DNA of 34,141 bases from Methylobacter sp. (GCA_026399025.1 JAPLRU010000009.1:1-34141); one strand, 5' to 3'. Positions 16,245 to 25,085 are shown, counted from the stretch's first letter. Made by a program: numbers and translations. The notes: generated from the sequence alone by a model not told the origin.

Positions 16245-16299
16245 TTTTGCAAGCGCAATACACGTATTGAATCAACCTCCCTCCCTTTTTAAATCTCCA

Positions 16300-16337
16300 A
16301 AGCCTCATGAAGCGTGTAGATTTCATGGGGCTTTTTT
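16300..16337 (+). terminator. Rho-independent terminator
   Basis: Stem AAGCCTCATGAA (16300-16311)/TTCATGGGGCTT (16322-16333), then TTTT. It closes the two-gene unit 15133-16244. Confidence 0.78.
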
Positions 16338-16355
16338 CATGATAGGAAATAGAAA

Positions 16356-16646
16356 ATGAACTCAACCGCTAACGCTCCAAAATTTTCACTGGGCAAAGTT
16401 GTCGCGACACCGGGCGCAATCCTGGCACTGGAACAACACCACGTAACAGCGACTCACTTATTAGACCGGCATTGCCAGGGGGATTGGGGAACCGTTCCTG
16501 AAGAAGATGCCCAAGCCAATCAGCAAGCTATTGAAAAAGGTGCGCGCATCCTGTCGAGTTACGCATTGGTTAACGGTGCCAAAATCTGGATTATCACAGA
16601 AGCCGATCGTAGCGCGACCACCCTCCTGCTACCTGAAGAGTATTAG
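16356..16646 (+). CDS. Conserved hypothetical protein of plasmids and integrative elements
   Basis: A 96-aa protein with the pattern FSLGKVVATPGAILALE, LDRHCQGDWG and KIWIITEADRSATTLLLPEEY. I know this layout from many plasmid and integrative-element hypothetical proteins, where the role is not established. It has no signal peptide. ATG 16356 has only AGGAAA upstream. The next gene starts 2 bp after its stop. Confidence 0.78.
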   Translation: MNSTANAPKFSLGKVVATPGAILALEQHHVTATHLLDRHCQGDWGTVPEEDAQANQQAIEKGARILSSYALVNGAKIWIITEADRSATTLLLPEEY

Positions 16647-16648
16647 CC

Positions 16649-16840
16649 GTGAGCGAGTCACATCATCCCCTACCCCTTGACCCTGAAATTGCTGGCTGGG
16701 TCACTACCTTGGATGAAAACGCCAGGGAGTACTTTGAAGAACGGGCGGGTATTCGTCAATACGACGGAAATCTATCACGGCAAGAGGCTGAATCAGAAGC
16801 CAAAAACGATGTACTACACTGGCTGAGCAGGCAAACTTAG
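16649..16840 (+). CDS. Small hypothetical island protein
   Basis: A 63-aa product from GTG 16649, 2 bp after the stop of the preceding gene. The sequence is acidic and helical (DENAREYFEERAGIRQYDG, QEAESEAKNDVLHWL). GAAGAG sits upstream at the end of the previous gene. No family is recognised. Tight spacing suggests it is translated with the gene before it. Confidence 0.58.
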   Translation: MSESHHPLPLDPEIAGWVTTLDENAREYFEERAGIRQYDGNLSRQEAESEAKNDVLHWLSRQT

Positions 16841-16910
16841 CCGGATTTCTTCGCTGAACACCTGAAATGAACCGGAAGCGGCTAAAAATCTACCCGGTTA
16901 TTGCTCACGT

Positions 16911-16937
16911 CCTTGACACTTACGTTGAGTGTCAAGG
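16911..16937. other. 10-bp perfect inverted repeat upstream of the integrase
   Basis: CCTTGACACT (16911-16920) and AGTGTCAAGG (16928-16937) around a 7-base centre, without a T-run. It may be an operator or a recombination arm site. The rest of 16841-17223 holds no gene that I trust. Confidence 0.4.
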
Positions 16938-17135
16938 CGTGATGCAGACTTACTGCTAGAAAGACTTACTTGGGGTGTAAGACTACTTAAACTCGTCTCT
17001 ACAAAACGCTACAGGTTTTTTTCAATCAATCTCAATAATCTACCGGCGAAATTGAATCACGCCTGTTTTATTTCATCTCTTCTGTTGTCATTTCCAATAG
17101 TCATTCACTCGCAAATGAACATTTTGATAGCAAAC

Positions 17136-17197
17136 TACCCCCTGATAACCACCGCAACTACAACGCCGGTCGCAATCCGGCAAGGGGGTACTTTTTT
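17136..17197 (+). terminator. Terminator-like hairpin just before the integrase gene
   Basis: Outer stem TACCCCCT (17136-17143)/AGGGGGTA (17183-17190) enclosing GCCGG/CCGGC, then TTTTTT at 17192-17197. It would stop upstream transcription 27 bp before the integrase start, or act as an attenuator for it. Confidence 0.6.
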
Positions 17198-17223
17198 CAT
17201 CCTAAAAACAAAGGTAAAAAATC

Positions 17224-18402
17224 ATGACAGACAATACACAGGAAACACGCTTGGTCTTCACCAAGAAATGGATAGAACAGCTACCGCCCAATCCTAAAGA
17301 CGCCTTGGCCAGGGAGAAAGAATACAGCGATACCCAGGCGGTAGGGTTGAAATTATTGGTCAGCAAACAGGGTCGAAAATTCTTCTACCTCCGCTACACT
17401 ATCAATAAGCGCAAGCGCGGTATCAAGGTCGGCGAATTCGGCCCCATGTCATTGATAGAAGCGAGGCATCGTTGTAACGAACTCAAAGCCATGATAAACA
17501 AGGGCGTTGATCCTCAAGAAGAGAAGCACCAGCTACAGCAAATCCCAAGCTTTGGCGAATATGTCAGCCAGCATTACTTACCCCATGCCTATTCAACCAA
17601 ACGCAGTGCTCATGATGATGAATCAAAACTGCGCGTACATTTATTACCGCTCCTCCAGAACAGGCGACTGGATCAAATTACCACTCAGGAACTGCAACGC
17701 TACCATGATCAATTGAAGAACAAATACTGCCCGGCTACGGCGAATCGGCATTTATCCTTACTGCATCGGATGTTTAAACTGGCGATCAATTGGGGATTCA
17801 TGGATAAAAATCCGGCTACGGGCATTCGCAAACACCAGGAAAATAATGAGCGTCACCGATACTTATCCGATCAGGAGATATTTGCTTTCATTGATGCCTT
17901 GAAAACGGAAGAAAACCCGGTCGCCGCTGCTGCATTTGAATTGTTGCTGTATACGGGGGTTAGGCGTCAAGAAGCCTTGGATGCAAAATGGGAACACGTC
18001 GATCTGCAAAAAAGGACTTGGTATATCCCCAGAAGTAAAAGCGGAAAACTACGCCACGTGATATTGAATGGTATGGCGATTGAATTATTGCAAAGACAAC
18101 CCAGAGTTCCCGGCAATCCTTATATTTTTCCAGGTAAGATCAAAGGTAAGCAAATCAACAATCCCCAGAAAGCCTTTGCCAGGGTGTTGAAGAAAGCGGG
18201 TATCAGCAATTTCAGAATCCATGACTTACGGCATACGCATGCGTCCATTGCTATCAATAACGGCGCTTCTCTGTATGAAGTGCAACATTTACTTGGGCAC
18301 AGTCAATCCAAAACGACCAGCCGCTATGCGCATTTGGCCGATGAAACGCTGAGGAAAGTATCGGATACGGTCTCTGACAGGATTGCCCATGCGATGAGTT
18401 GA
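17224..18402 (+). CDS. int: P4-like tyrosine site-specific integrase
   Basis: A 392-aa tyrosine recombinase. The N-terminus is the DUF4102-type arm-binding domain (VGLKLLVSKQGRKFFYLRYT, RGIKVGEFGPMSLIEAR), then a SAM-like core-binding domain, then the catalytic domain with Arg247 (TGVRRQEAL), Lys272 (RSKSGK), His333 and Arg336 (IHDLRHTHAS), His359 (LLGHSQ) and nucleophile Tyr368 (SRYAHL). All six residues are present, so it should be active. It would catalyse integration and excision at the tRNA-Asn repeats at 11259 and 28013. It lies 6 kb inside the left boundary rather than next to an att site. A strong terminator follows. Confidence 0.95.
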   Translation: MTDNTQETRLVFTKKWIEQLPPNPKDALAREKEYSDTQAVGLKLLVSKQGRKFFYLRYTINKRKRGIKVGEFGPMSLIEARHRCNELKAMINKGVDPQEEKHQLQQIPSFGEYVSQHYLPHAYSTKRSAHDDESKLRVHLLPLLQNRRLDQITTQELQRYHDQLKNKYCPATANRHLSLLHRMFKLAINWGFMDKNPATGIRKHQENNERHRYLSDQEIFAFIDALKTEENPVAAAAFELLLYTGVRRQEALDAKWEHVDLQKRTWYIPRSKSGKLRHVILNGMAIELLQRQPRVPGNPYIFPGKIKGKQINNPQKAFARVLKKAGISNFRIHDLRHTHASIAINNGASLYEVQHLLGHSQSKTTSRYAHLADETLRKVSDTVSDRIAHAMS

Positions 18403-18415
18403 AAGCAATATAATC

Positions 18416-18453
18416 AAAGTAGTCCAAACCCTTGAGGGGTTTGGACTACTTTT
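18416..18453 (+). terminator. Strong terminator after the integrase gene
   Basis: A 16-bp stem AAAGTAGTCCAAACCC/GGGTTTGGACTACTTT with a five-base loop and T-rich end. It follows the integrase stop by 14 bp. Confidence 0.88.
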
Positions 18454-18476
18454 CTGTCAATAGTCAGCATTCGATG

Positions 18477-18571
18477 GCGGTGAATAAAAATCATCGCTAC
18501 CTCCACAGACCATGAATATCATAGCTGGGGCGATAGTGGCGCAGTGGCGATAACATCTTATATTATGATTT
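18477..18571. repeat. 95-bp direct repeat, copy A (origin iteron candidate)
   Basis: This unit is repeated at 18629-18723 with about six differences. It contains CATCGCTACC, GGGGCGATAG and TGGCGATAAC, that is, GGCGATA in both orientations. It lies in the 830-bp gene-free region between the integrase and the replication gene, which suggests binding sites for the prim-pol protein or another origin protein. Confidence 0.75.
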
Positions 18572-18628
18572 CTGCTGAAAAAATTTCTTACACATACCTT
18601 TGAATTTTCAATCAATAGCGTAAGCGGG

Positions 18629-18723
18629 GCGGTAAATAAAAATCATCGCTACCTCCACAGACCATGAATATCATAGCTGGGGCGATAGTGGCGCAATGGC
18701 GATAACACCCTCTATTATGATTT
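18629..18723. repeat. 95-bp direct repeat, copy B
   Basis: Near-identical to 18477-18571, 152 bp further on in the same orientation. The stretch from here to 19160 has no gene but holds two hairpins (TCTACCTC/GAGGTAGA at 18741-18769 and TTTTGGGC/GCCCAAAA at 18871-18901) and further CTATCGCC and GGCGATA motifs at 19097 and 19153. Confidence 0.75.
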
Positions 18724-19162
18724 TTCTTGCTGAATTTATTTCTACCTCACTTATAAAAAGCGAGGTAGAAAACTGTGCATCTATTCATCAACTCAGTTAA
18801 TCAGCTGACGATGAGCCAAATTCATACAACCTGAGTTATCTGCATCTAGCTGATAAAGCAGGGATCTTTTTTTTGGGCAATAGCAATATCTTAGCCCAAA
18901 AGTTCAAAGGTAATAACTGAACCCAAAAGTAAGCTAAATCATTGATAGATTAAGTGCAATGAATTTCTCCTGAACCAATAGACTATAGAGACAATGTTTT
19001 ATTTCTGAAGATAACGCAGGGATTTGCTACCAATCGTCCCTCTTGAATTTCATCTATTCCATTTCTAAAAAAACGTTTGCTGAAAAAACACCGCCCCTAT
19101 CGCCATCATCGCCCAATACTTTATTTTGCTGGGCTTGTGGTTACTGTGAAGCAGGGCGATAA

Positions 19163-19203
19163 AAAAAACCATCGCCCCCTATTATCCGAGGACGATGGTT
19201 TTA
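19163..19203 (-). terminator. Terminator of the replication gene
   Basis: Stem AAAACCATCG/CGATGGTTTT (one half at 19168-19176, the other near 19193-19201). Read on the minus strand it is followed by a T-run and lies about 35 bp after the prim-pol stop. Confidence 0.7.
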
Positions 19204-19235
19204 AGAAGCATCAACTATTTTTTGGGGTTAGGATG

Positions 19236-21803
19236 CTATGCTTTAGCATACTGATTAGGTCTGACTCGCTTTACACTGGAATCACCCCGCCTATACCTGT
19301 TGGTAGGTCGCGTTGCTTTAGATTCGCCCCCCGGTTTTTGTTCAGTATCATCATCCGGAACATCATCGCTTTTGTTGGTGATTGGGGTATAGTCAAGCGT
19401 TATGATTCTCTTTTTATGGTTACTACTTTCTGAATGACTGTAATCAATTCCAAATTGTTTAAGGGTCGTAATCGATTTGTTCAGCTCCTTGGTGAGTTGA
19501 TTGGCCTGTTTTGGAAATGATTTATCCTTTGCTTCTTCAACTGTAATCAATCTACCCAACTTTTCGAATAACTCGGTCGGAGTTCCTGACCAGCTCTTTT
19601 TAATTTGCATAAAATCTAATAATGCAGAGTTCAAGACACTATCTTCAAGCAAAGGTGCGGCACTATGCTGACGATTTTCTGTGATGACGGCTAAGATATC
19701 CACTTCACCCGTTGCCAAGGTATTACCCGCTGCTACGGCCCATTGAGCAAAATCCATCATACGAATTTCATCAGGTAAGTCAGTGATGGTTTTATATCGG
19801 GGAAGTGCCGCTTGTAGCGCTGTAAATATAGCCCCCAACATTTTAGGTCTCCAGTATTGAAATAACTCCTCTACTTCTTCATTACTCAGACGTCCTTGAT
19901 GGTTGCCAGCGCTCTGATTTTTCGTTGAGGTGATTTGCGGTAGCGATATACGAAGGGTTCTGTCAGCCAGATCAGAGAACTCTATGACTGAGTTGACACC
20001 ATTCAACACAATCGGCTTGCACACGTCGAAAATGACTTCATCGCCGTCGGTATATAACCCCCGTTTGCTGAAACTGGTACCGGTGGCAATACCGCACAAA
20101 ATATCTGACATATCCTGGGAAATTTTAGACAGGTTATCGATAGCAATCAGGTGCGAATTGTTTGCACTGATGAACAAATTGCCAAAGTCTTTTGGCATAA
20201 CCTGACTAACCGGTTTCCCTGGATCAATTAGCCGTTTGATCTGTTTGGTAAGCACCGTTTTTGACGAACCTGCCGCACCTTCTAACGCTAATATTGGATA
20301 AGGCCCCCGCTCTACAAAAGCAAACATCAACCAAGCTGCCAGTAAAATATAATCATTTTCACTTTTCAGTCTGAATACTTGACGTAAGCTATCAAAATCA
20401 CCTGAAGGATCAGGGATCGGCATGGGCTGTACATTGCTGGTACGCACAAACTTTACCGGCACCTTGCCGTCAAATTTAGACCAGCCTGTTGCGGTAATTT
20501 CAACTACATTCCAATGACCATCCGTTAAATCAATAAAGATGCGATCTTCATCGCGTGCAGTGCGTACATGGGTGTCATAGCTGTTCTCACTGAACAGGAC
20601 ATCACCCTTCAAAATCGCCAATACAATATCAAGGTCTTTTTGAGGAGTACGTTTCCCATAACGCGTTCGATATTGGAAATCTAAAAAACGCCGATATTGA
20701 GATGAGTCAATAGGCCAGTTCTCGTAATGCCCGGTAGCTATGGTTTGAGCTGGCAAGTTTTGCGTGTTATTAGTTGATTTGTGTGGCACCCAAAATGTTA
20801 CAAATTCTTTTTTGATACTGTCAGTCCAAAACTCATGTTCGGCAGCAATATCCATGAGCTTGTCAAACGCGTCATCCTCATCGTCTTGTTTAGTTTTCGA
20901 CTTAGAACTTGTAGGATGCTGACTTTGCGTATTGCTTGGAATACGGTGACGAACAACCGCTTGGCTCGAATCCGTTCTACTTGGCGCTGAGTTCATATTC
21001 ATCTTTAAGGCACTGCCAACAATTTGCTCTACTTCAGTCAAATCCAACGGGGGGTGACAAGTAGCTTGATTTTCAGCACAGACGATCGTTAATAACTCCT
21101 CATCGGTAACACCGTCCCGACGGAATCGGCAGGCTTGTTTGAAAAGGTAATTGTTGCGCCCGCCTTCATTCACGCTATCTTGAGCAACTTGACTATGGGT
21201 ACGAGCAGAAAGATTGACTAAATCGGCGAGAATAGCCGGTAGTGGCTGCAACCGTGCCAAATCTTCGCTATCCTTGAAGGCGCAATTATCCTGCCAGCGA
21301 TAGTTTCTCCCGCTGACATGCGAGCTCGGTGGAACTACAATGTAACCGCCATCACCGCGAAAATCGACACTCTGCAATCTACCGATGTTGGTGCCGGAAC
21401 CTACCGCTTGACCATCAGAGGGTTGCCCATAAATCAAATGACAGCCTCCACCGCCGGTACGCACCTTCAAGTTTGCTGAAGGGAGGTCATTGGCATGTTG
21501 TTCGTTGAAACGCTTGTAGTTATCGATACCGCGATTTTTATGATCGACATCGACCACGTACCAGCCTGACAATGCGCCGGTAGGAACGCCAATATTAGCG
21601 TCAGGGTGTTTAGTCCACCATTGGGTAATTTGCTGTTGATGGGTCGTAGCTATTTTGAAACCGCCCTTGAAGATAGGATGTTTACCTGGATGAGGACAGT
21701 TTGGGGTTTGACAGGTACACATGCCTTGACGGTCAATGCCATGGACCGGGAAGACGGGGATGCCATTTTCGGCGTAGTGTAGCGCTGCATTTAAAAGACT
21801 CAT
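19236..21803 (-). CDS. Bifunctional prim-pol primase with helicase-like ATPase domain (island replication protein)
   Basis: An 855-aa multidomain replication protein. Residues 1-165 are a prim-pol (archaeo-eukaryotic primase-type) domain: DVD at 85-87 in YVVDVDHK, GGGGCHLIYG with His122, and VDFRGDGGYIVVPPS with Asp147. A Cys/His cluster at 29-42 (CTCQTPNCPHPGKH) may bind zinc. Residues of about 225-275 resemble the primase C-terminal helical domain (NNYLFKQACRFRRDGVTDEEL). From about 480 comes a P-loop ATPase (GAAGSSKTVLTK near 508-518, then HLIAIDNLSKI as Walker B-like). It ends in a basic tail (RYRRGDSSVKRVRPN). It probably starts and unwinds replication at the neighbouring repeats. ATG 21803 has only a weak ribosome site. 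Confidence 0.87.
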   Translation of the reverse strand: MSLLNAALHYAENGIPVFPVHGIDRQGMCTCQTPNCPHPGKHPIFKGGFKIATTHQQQITQWWTKHPDANIGVPTGALSGWYVVDVDHKNRGIDNYKRFNEQHANDLPSANLKVRTGGGGCHLIYGQPSDGQAVGSGTNIGRLQSVDFRGDGGYIVVPPSSHVSGRNYRWQDNCAFKDSEDLARLQPLPAILADLVNLSARTHSQVAQDSVNEGGRNNYLFKQACRFRRDGVTDEELLTIVCAENQATCHPPLDLTEVEQIVGSALKMNMNSAPSRTDSSQAVVRHRIPSNTQSQHPTSSKSKTKQDDEDDAFDKLMDIAAEHEFWTDSIKKEFVTFWVPHKSTNNTQNLPAQTIATGHYENWPIDSSQYRRFLDFQYRTRYGKRTPQKDLDIVLAILKGDVLFSENSYDTHVRTARDEDRIFIDLTDGHWNVVEITATGWSKFDGKVPVKFVRTSNVQPMPIPDPSGDFDSLRQVFRLKSENDYILLAAWLMFAFVERGPYPILALEGAAGSSKTVLTKQIKRLIDPGKPVSQVMPKDFGNLFISANNSHLIAIDNLSKISQDMSDILCGIATGTSFSKRGLYTDGDEVIFDVCKPIVLNGVNSVIEFSDLADRTLRISLPQITSTKNQSAGNHQGRLSNEEVEELFQYWRPKMLGAIFTALQAALPRYKTITDLPDEIRMMDFAQWAVAAGNTLATGEVDILAVITENRQHSAAPLLEDSVLNSALLDFMQIKKSWSGTPTELFEKLGRLITVEEAKDKSFPKQANQLTKELNKSITTLKQFGIDYSHSESSNHKKRIITLDYTPITNKSDDVPDDDTEQKPGGESKATRPTNRYRRGDSSVKRVRPNQYAKA

Positions 21804-21857
21804 TTTTTGACTCCTGGTTACTTCTTGTTTAAAGAAGCGCTTAGGATAAAACAGCGA

Positions 21858-21970
21858 CTAGACGTAATATGTCTAGCTGTGTTTTTTCATCAAACTTTTT
21901 TTAATGGCTTGATTAGCTGTAACGATGAAAAGTTTTTATCGGTATAGACAGAACCCGTCTACCGGTAGAC
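21858..21970. promoter_or_regulatory. Three TAGAC/GTCTA operator candidates between replication and WYL genes
   Basis: CTAGAC-N7-GTCTAG at 21858-21876, TAGAC-N7-GTCTA at 21945-21961, and the palindrome GTCTACCGGTAGAC at 21957-21970 which shares a half-site with the second. They lie in the 263-bp divergent promoter of the prim-pol gene (minus) and the WYL regulator gene (plus). WYL regulators such as BrxR and CapW bind inverted repeats as dimers and repress, so autoregulation and control of replication are likely. Confidence 0.68.
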
Positions 21971-22066
21971 TTACACTGTCATTCCAATTCAAAGCAAACA
22001 GTGAATAGGTCAATCCGTGTGCATTTTTATATAAACAAACTTTTCCCCCCACAGTAGGTAAACCTA

Positions 22067-23065
22067 ATGGCCGATTCGATGTTCAGACAATGGAAAATAT
22101 TGCTGACAATTCCCCGCTTTCCGCAAGGCATCAAAATACCTGAGATTATTGGCAAGCTGCAACGACAAGGTATTGAACTGCCGACCTATCGAACGATCCA
22201 ACGGGATTTGGATGGCTTAGCCAGTGTATTCCCTCAATTGAGAAATGAAAAACGCGACAGTGCTTGTTATTGGTATCTGGATACAGAAAAAACGGTTATG
22301 GAAATTCCTCAAATGGAATCGCCTACCGCTTTGGCATTCTATCTGGCGGAACAACGCTTGCAGAACTTACTCCCCCCGAGTGCCTTGCAACAGTTGCAGC
22401 CCCACTTCAATACAGCGACCAACCTTATCAACAAACATGACACACCTTATGCTAACTGGCGGGAAAAAATCCGGGTATTACCGCAAACCCAGCAACTGAT
22501 ACCGCCGGACATTGATGCTTCCGTATTGAATACGATCTACACCGCCTTATTGGATAATTGCCGCTTCGAAGGTAAATACTTTGCTCGCCGCGACGATCAA
22601 TACAAAAGCTATCGGGTGAATCCTTTAGCCTTGGTTTTTCGGGGTACCGTTACCTACCTAGTCTGTACCTTACGCGATTACAGTGATATTCGTTTGCTGA
22701 GCTTGCACCGATTTGTTGAAGCCACTCTCACCGACACGCCCCGCACCGTACCGGCTGGATTTGATTTGGATGCTTATATCCAAGACGGTCATGTTGATTT
22801 TTTGATCGGTGACAACATTGAACTTGAATTATTGATTGATGAGGAGGTCGCTATACATCTGCGCGAATCGAAGTTGACTGAGGGGCAACAAATGACTCTG
22901 CGGGATAATGGGCTGAGCCATTTCAAAGCTTATGTCAGAGATACAGGGCAATTACGCTGGTGGCTATGGGGCTTTGCAGAACAAATTGAAATCTTGAAAC
23001 CTGAAACATTACGTCAGGAATTCAAGCAGAAGACGGCAAAAATGACTCGGAAGTATCAGGAGTGA
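22067..23065 (+). CDS. WYL-domain transcriptional regulator
   Basis: A 332-aa protein: N-terminal winged helix-turn-helix (QWKILLTIPRFPQGIKIPEII, TYRTIQRDLDGLASVFP), a central WYL domain (YRVNPLALVFRGTVTYLVCTLRDYSDIRLLSLHRF) and a C-terminal WCX-type domain (VRDTGQLRWWLWGFAEQIEIL). WYL proteins sense ligands, perhaps nucleic acids or nucleotides, and control phage-defence and DNA-damage genes. It is divergent from the prim-pol gene and convergent with the patatin operon (39 bp between stops). The TAGAC-type palindromes upstream are its probable sites. Confidence 0.88.
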   Translation: MADSMFRQWKILLTIPRFPQGIKIPEIIGKLQRQGIELPTYRTIQRDLDGLASVFPQLRNEKRDSACYWYLDTEKTVMEIPQMESPTALAFYLAEQRLQNLLPPSALQQLQPHFNTATNLINKHDTPYANWREKIRVLPQTQQLIPPDIDASVLNTIYTALLDNCRFEGKYFARRDDQYKSYRVNPLALVFRGTVTYLVCTLRDYSDIRLLSLHRFVEATLTDTPRTVPAGFDLDAYIQDGHVDFLIGDNIELELLIDEEVAIHLRESKLTEGQQMTLRDNGLSHFKAYVRDTGQLRWWLWGFAEQIEILKPETLRQEFKQKTAKMTRKYQE

Positions 23066-23103
23066 TCGAGTTCCTTCTTCTATTCGATTGGTCAGTTGCA
23101 ACT

Positions 23104-24126
23104 TCATTTGAAGGATGAAAGTGAAAAAATATCATCATCCAATTCCTGCAAAACAGTATTTCTTTTTTCTATCGCGCCTGTTGATTCTGCTTGTTGTTTG
23201 AGTACACGAGCCACATCTCCTATACAACGACTTGCATCTTCATAGCCTTGCTCAATCCACTGATTAATTTTGTCAGCTTGGAAATTCAGTAAATCCTTCA
23301 GCATTGATTCTTGCGTAATCGGTTTTTTGGGTCGCACTTCAAGAATTGTAGTGTCTGGAAAATCATGCCGATTCCATAAACTACCGTCAGTTAAATGGGT
23401 AACAATAACGTGCGTACAGTTTGCCGTTGTTATGAGAGGCGTAATTGGCGTGTTACCTTGTGATTTTTGCCAACCACCAATGCCGCCATCCGCATAACGT
23501 TTACCATCTATTTCTTGTGGTGCGAATAACATCGGCAAGGACGCAGAGGCTAAAATAACATCCCTCTGTTTTTCATCTGGAAAAGATTGTACATGACGAA
23601 ATTCTGATGGTCTGCTGTCAGTAATTCCTAATGCCCCCATAGCCGCGCTGAGAACAGTCTCTGCAACATCGTCGGATTCAAAAATCGACACATAAAGCGG
23701 TAGGCCCTTTTTTAATTTTTCAGGTGAGGTGTAAGCGTCAATCAGTTTTTTTACAGGAGAATTATCAAGAACGCCCAAATCTATAATTTTTTTCTGTATC
23801 AAAAAATCTTTTGCTATGGATAAAACGGGAGATAAGCGACTTGTACCCATGATGCACAAATAACCCAAATAAGACGCTACGACTAATTTGTTGAACTTTA
23901 AAGGTGATTCATTGGCTAATGTTTGCCATAGTTGATTTAAATGATCACTGGCTTCATTAAGATTACTTGCACTGGCAATTACCGCTCCATTTAACGCTCC
24001 AATACTTGCTCCGGCAATGGCATCAACATTCATACCAGTTTCTGCCATGTATTTTAATACGCCAACCTGGTAGGCTCCTTTCGCACCGCCGCCTGATAAA
24101 ACTAATCCAACTTTAGATTTATTCAT
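23104..24126 (-). CDS. Patatin-like phospholipase
   Basis: A 340-aa patatin-fold acyl hydrolase. It has the oxyanion motif SGGGAKGAYQVG (residues 11-22), nucleophile Ser41 in GASIGALNG and Asp213 in YADGGIGG, so the Ser-Asp dyad is complete. The start is ATG 24126, which overlaps the preceding gene by 8 bp (ATGAATAA); the longer frame from 24171 is inside that gene. There is no signal peptide, so it would attack membrane phospholipids from inside the cell. As last gene of the dynamin-YjcZ operon it is likely an effector, by analogy with the patatin CapV of CBASS systems, but no nucleotide cyclase is nearby. Confidence 0.9.
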   Translation of the reverse strand: MNKSKVGLVLSGGGAKGAYQVGVLKYMAETGMNVDAIAGASIGALNGAVIASASNLNEASDHLNQLWQTLANESPLKFNKLVVASYLGYLCIMGTSRLSPVLSIAKDFLIQKKIIDLGVLDNSPVKKLIDAYTSPEKLKKGLPLYVSIFESDDVAETVLSAAMGALGITDSRPSEFRHVQSFPDEKQRDVILASASLPMLFAPQEIDGKRYADGGIGGWQKSQGNTPITPLITTANCTHVIVTHLTDGSLWNRHDFPDTTILEVRPKKPITQESMLKDLLNFQADKINQWIEQGYEDASRCIGDVARVLKQQAESTGAIEKRNTVLQELDDDIFSLSSFK

Positions 24127-25069
24127 TGATATAACGTACTCCAAAATCAGCACTGAAACGATTGACGGCATTTTGCGCGTTTAAAATAATCGGTAAATTT
24201 ACACTGGGTAATGTGCATTCACGATAAGGATCGTTGGCTAGTTGATTTAATCCCCATAGCATTGGCATAGAATCATTTATTGCCTCATCTGTTAAATAAG
24301 CAATAACTTCATTGTGTTCAGCATGTAATTTTTGCAAACCTTGCTTCGTGTCAATCTGCCAAGGATAAGCCGTTGACGATAATTGCATATTCAACCAATC
24401 GTCCTTAAGTTGAATAAGGCTTTTATCTTGAACTTGCTGAACTAGCCGTTGTATTTCTTTATGTTGTAAGCCACATTTACGGCAATAATTACCAAAATCG
24501 CCCCAGTACAATTCATCGAAAACCAAAAATAAACGCACTAAAACAGGATAATGGTTTAAGCGCCCCGCTTCCCATTTATCAAAGACAGCTTCAATATGTT
24601 GCGTTGCTAAACGTCCATCATTTACTTGCTCAATTCGTATCGATAATTGGCCGTATTTTTCATTCATGTCATCCATTGAAACCAGCAGTTTCTCTACCTC
24701 ATGGCGTAGCGCGTTATGCTTTTCTAGTAGAACCATTACTCCTTGGCGTGTTTCGAGTAACTTACTCCCGACCTTTGCAATTGCCAAGTCGCTTTGAATT
24801 TGTTGATCTTGTAAACATTGCAACCATGTAGAAACGGTTTTTAATGATTCAGTAACATGTTGGTCTATGGTATGTTGACGCAAAGCGCTTTCACCATTTA
24901 AATCACCCCACATTCTTGAAATAAATCGGTTGTTTACTTGTTCTCGAACGCGAATATGATCATCAATGACTTCTAAGCCATTAACAAAATCAACTAGTGA
25001 TTTTTCACTAAGTTGTGGATGCTCGAGCATGAGCGTGTCGAATTGGATGGGGGAGTTTCTCATAGTCAT
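24119..25069 (-). CDS. YjcZ/RdcB-like coiled-coil protein
   Basis: A 316-aa protein resembling E. coli YjcZ (also called RdcB), with LSEKSLVDFVNGLEVIDDHIRVREQ and FISRMWGDLNGESALRQ near the N-terminus, then a long helical heptad region (about residues 75-170) and a C-terminal domain (FDELYWGDFGNYCRKC). In E. coli yjcZ follows crfC (yjdA, rdcA), the same order as here, and the pair has been reported to activate a diguanylate cyclase. No membrane segment is visible. It starts 17 bp after the dynamin C-terminal frame and overlaps the patatin gene by 8 bp, so all are one operon. Homology was judged by memory of the YjcZ sequence. Confidence 0.78.
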   Translation of the reverse strand: MTMRNSPIQFDTLMLEHPQLSEKSLVDFVNGLEVIDDHIRVREQVNNRFISRMWGDLNGESALRQHTIDQHVTESLKTVSTWLQCLQDQQIQSDLAIAKVGSKLLETRQGVMVLLEKHNALRHEVEKLLVSMDDMNEKYGQLSIRIEQVNDGRLATQHIEAVFDKWEAGRLNHYPVLVRLFLVFDELYWGDFGNYCRKCGLQHKEIQRLVQQVQDKSLIQLKDDWLNMQLSSTAYPWQIDTKQGLQKLHAEHNEVIAYLTDEAINDSMPMLWGLNQLANDPYRECTLPSVNLPIILNAQNAVNRFSADFGVRYINE

Positions 25070-25085
25070 TTTTTAATGAAAGAAA

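Noticed and set aside
16929-17297. Open frame of 122 codons before and overlapping the integrase start
   Set aside because: It crosses the terminator hairpin at 17136-17197, runs into the integrase in another frame and has no ribosome site or protein-like composition.
18477-18723. CRISPR array from the repeated units
   Set aside because: Only two copies of a 95-bp unit are present, with no short regularly spaced repeats and no cas genes.
19077-19433. 118-codon plus-strand frame overlapping the end of the prim-pol gene
   Set aside because: It lies over the prim-pol terminator and C-terminus on the opposite strand and has no ribosome site.
24127-24171. Longer start for the patatin gene
   Set aside because: It would extend into the preceding gene; the GGGAKG motif and the ATGAATAA overlap fit ATG 24126.
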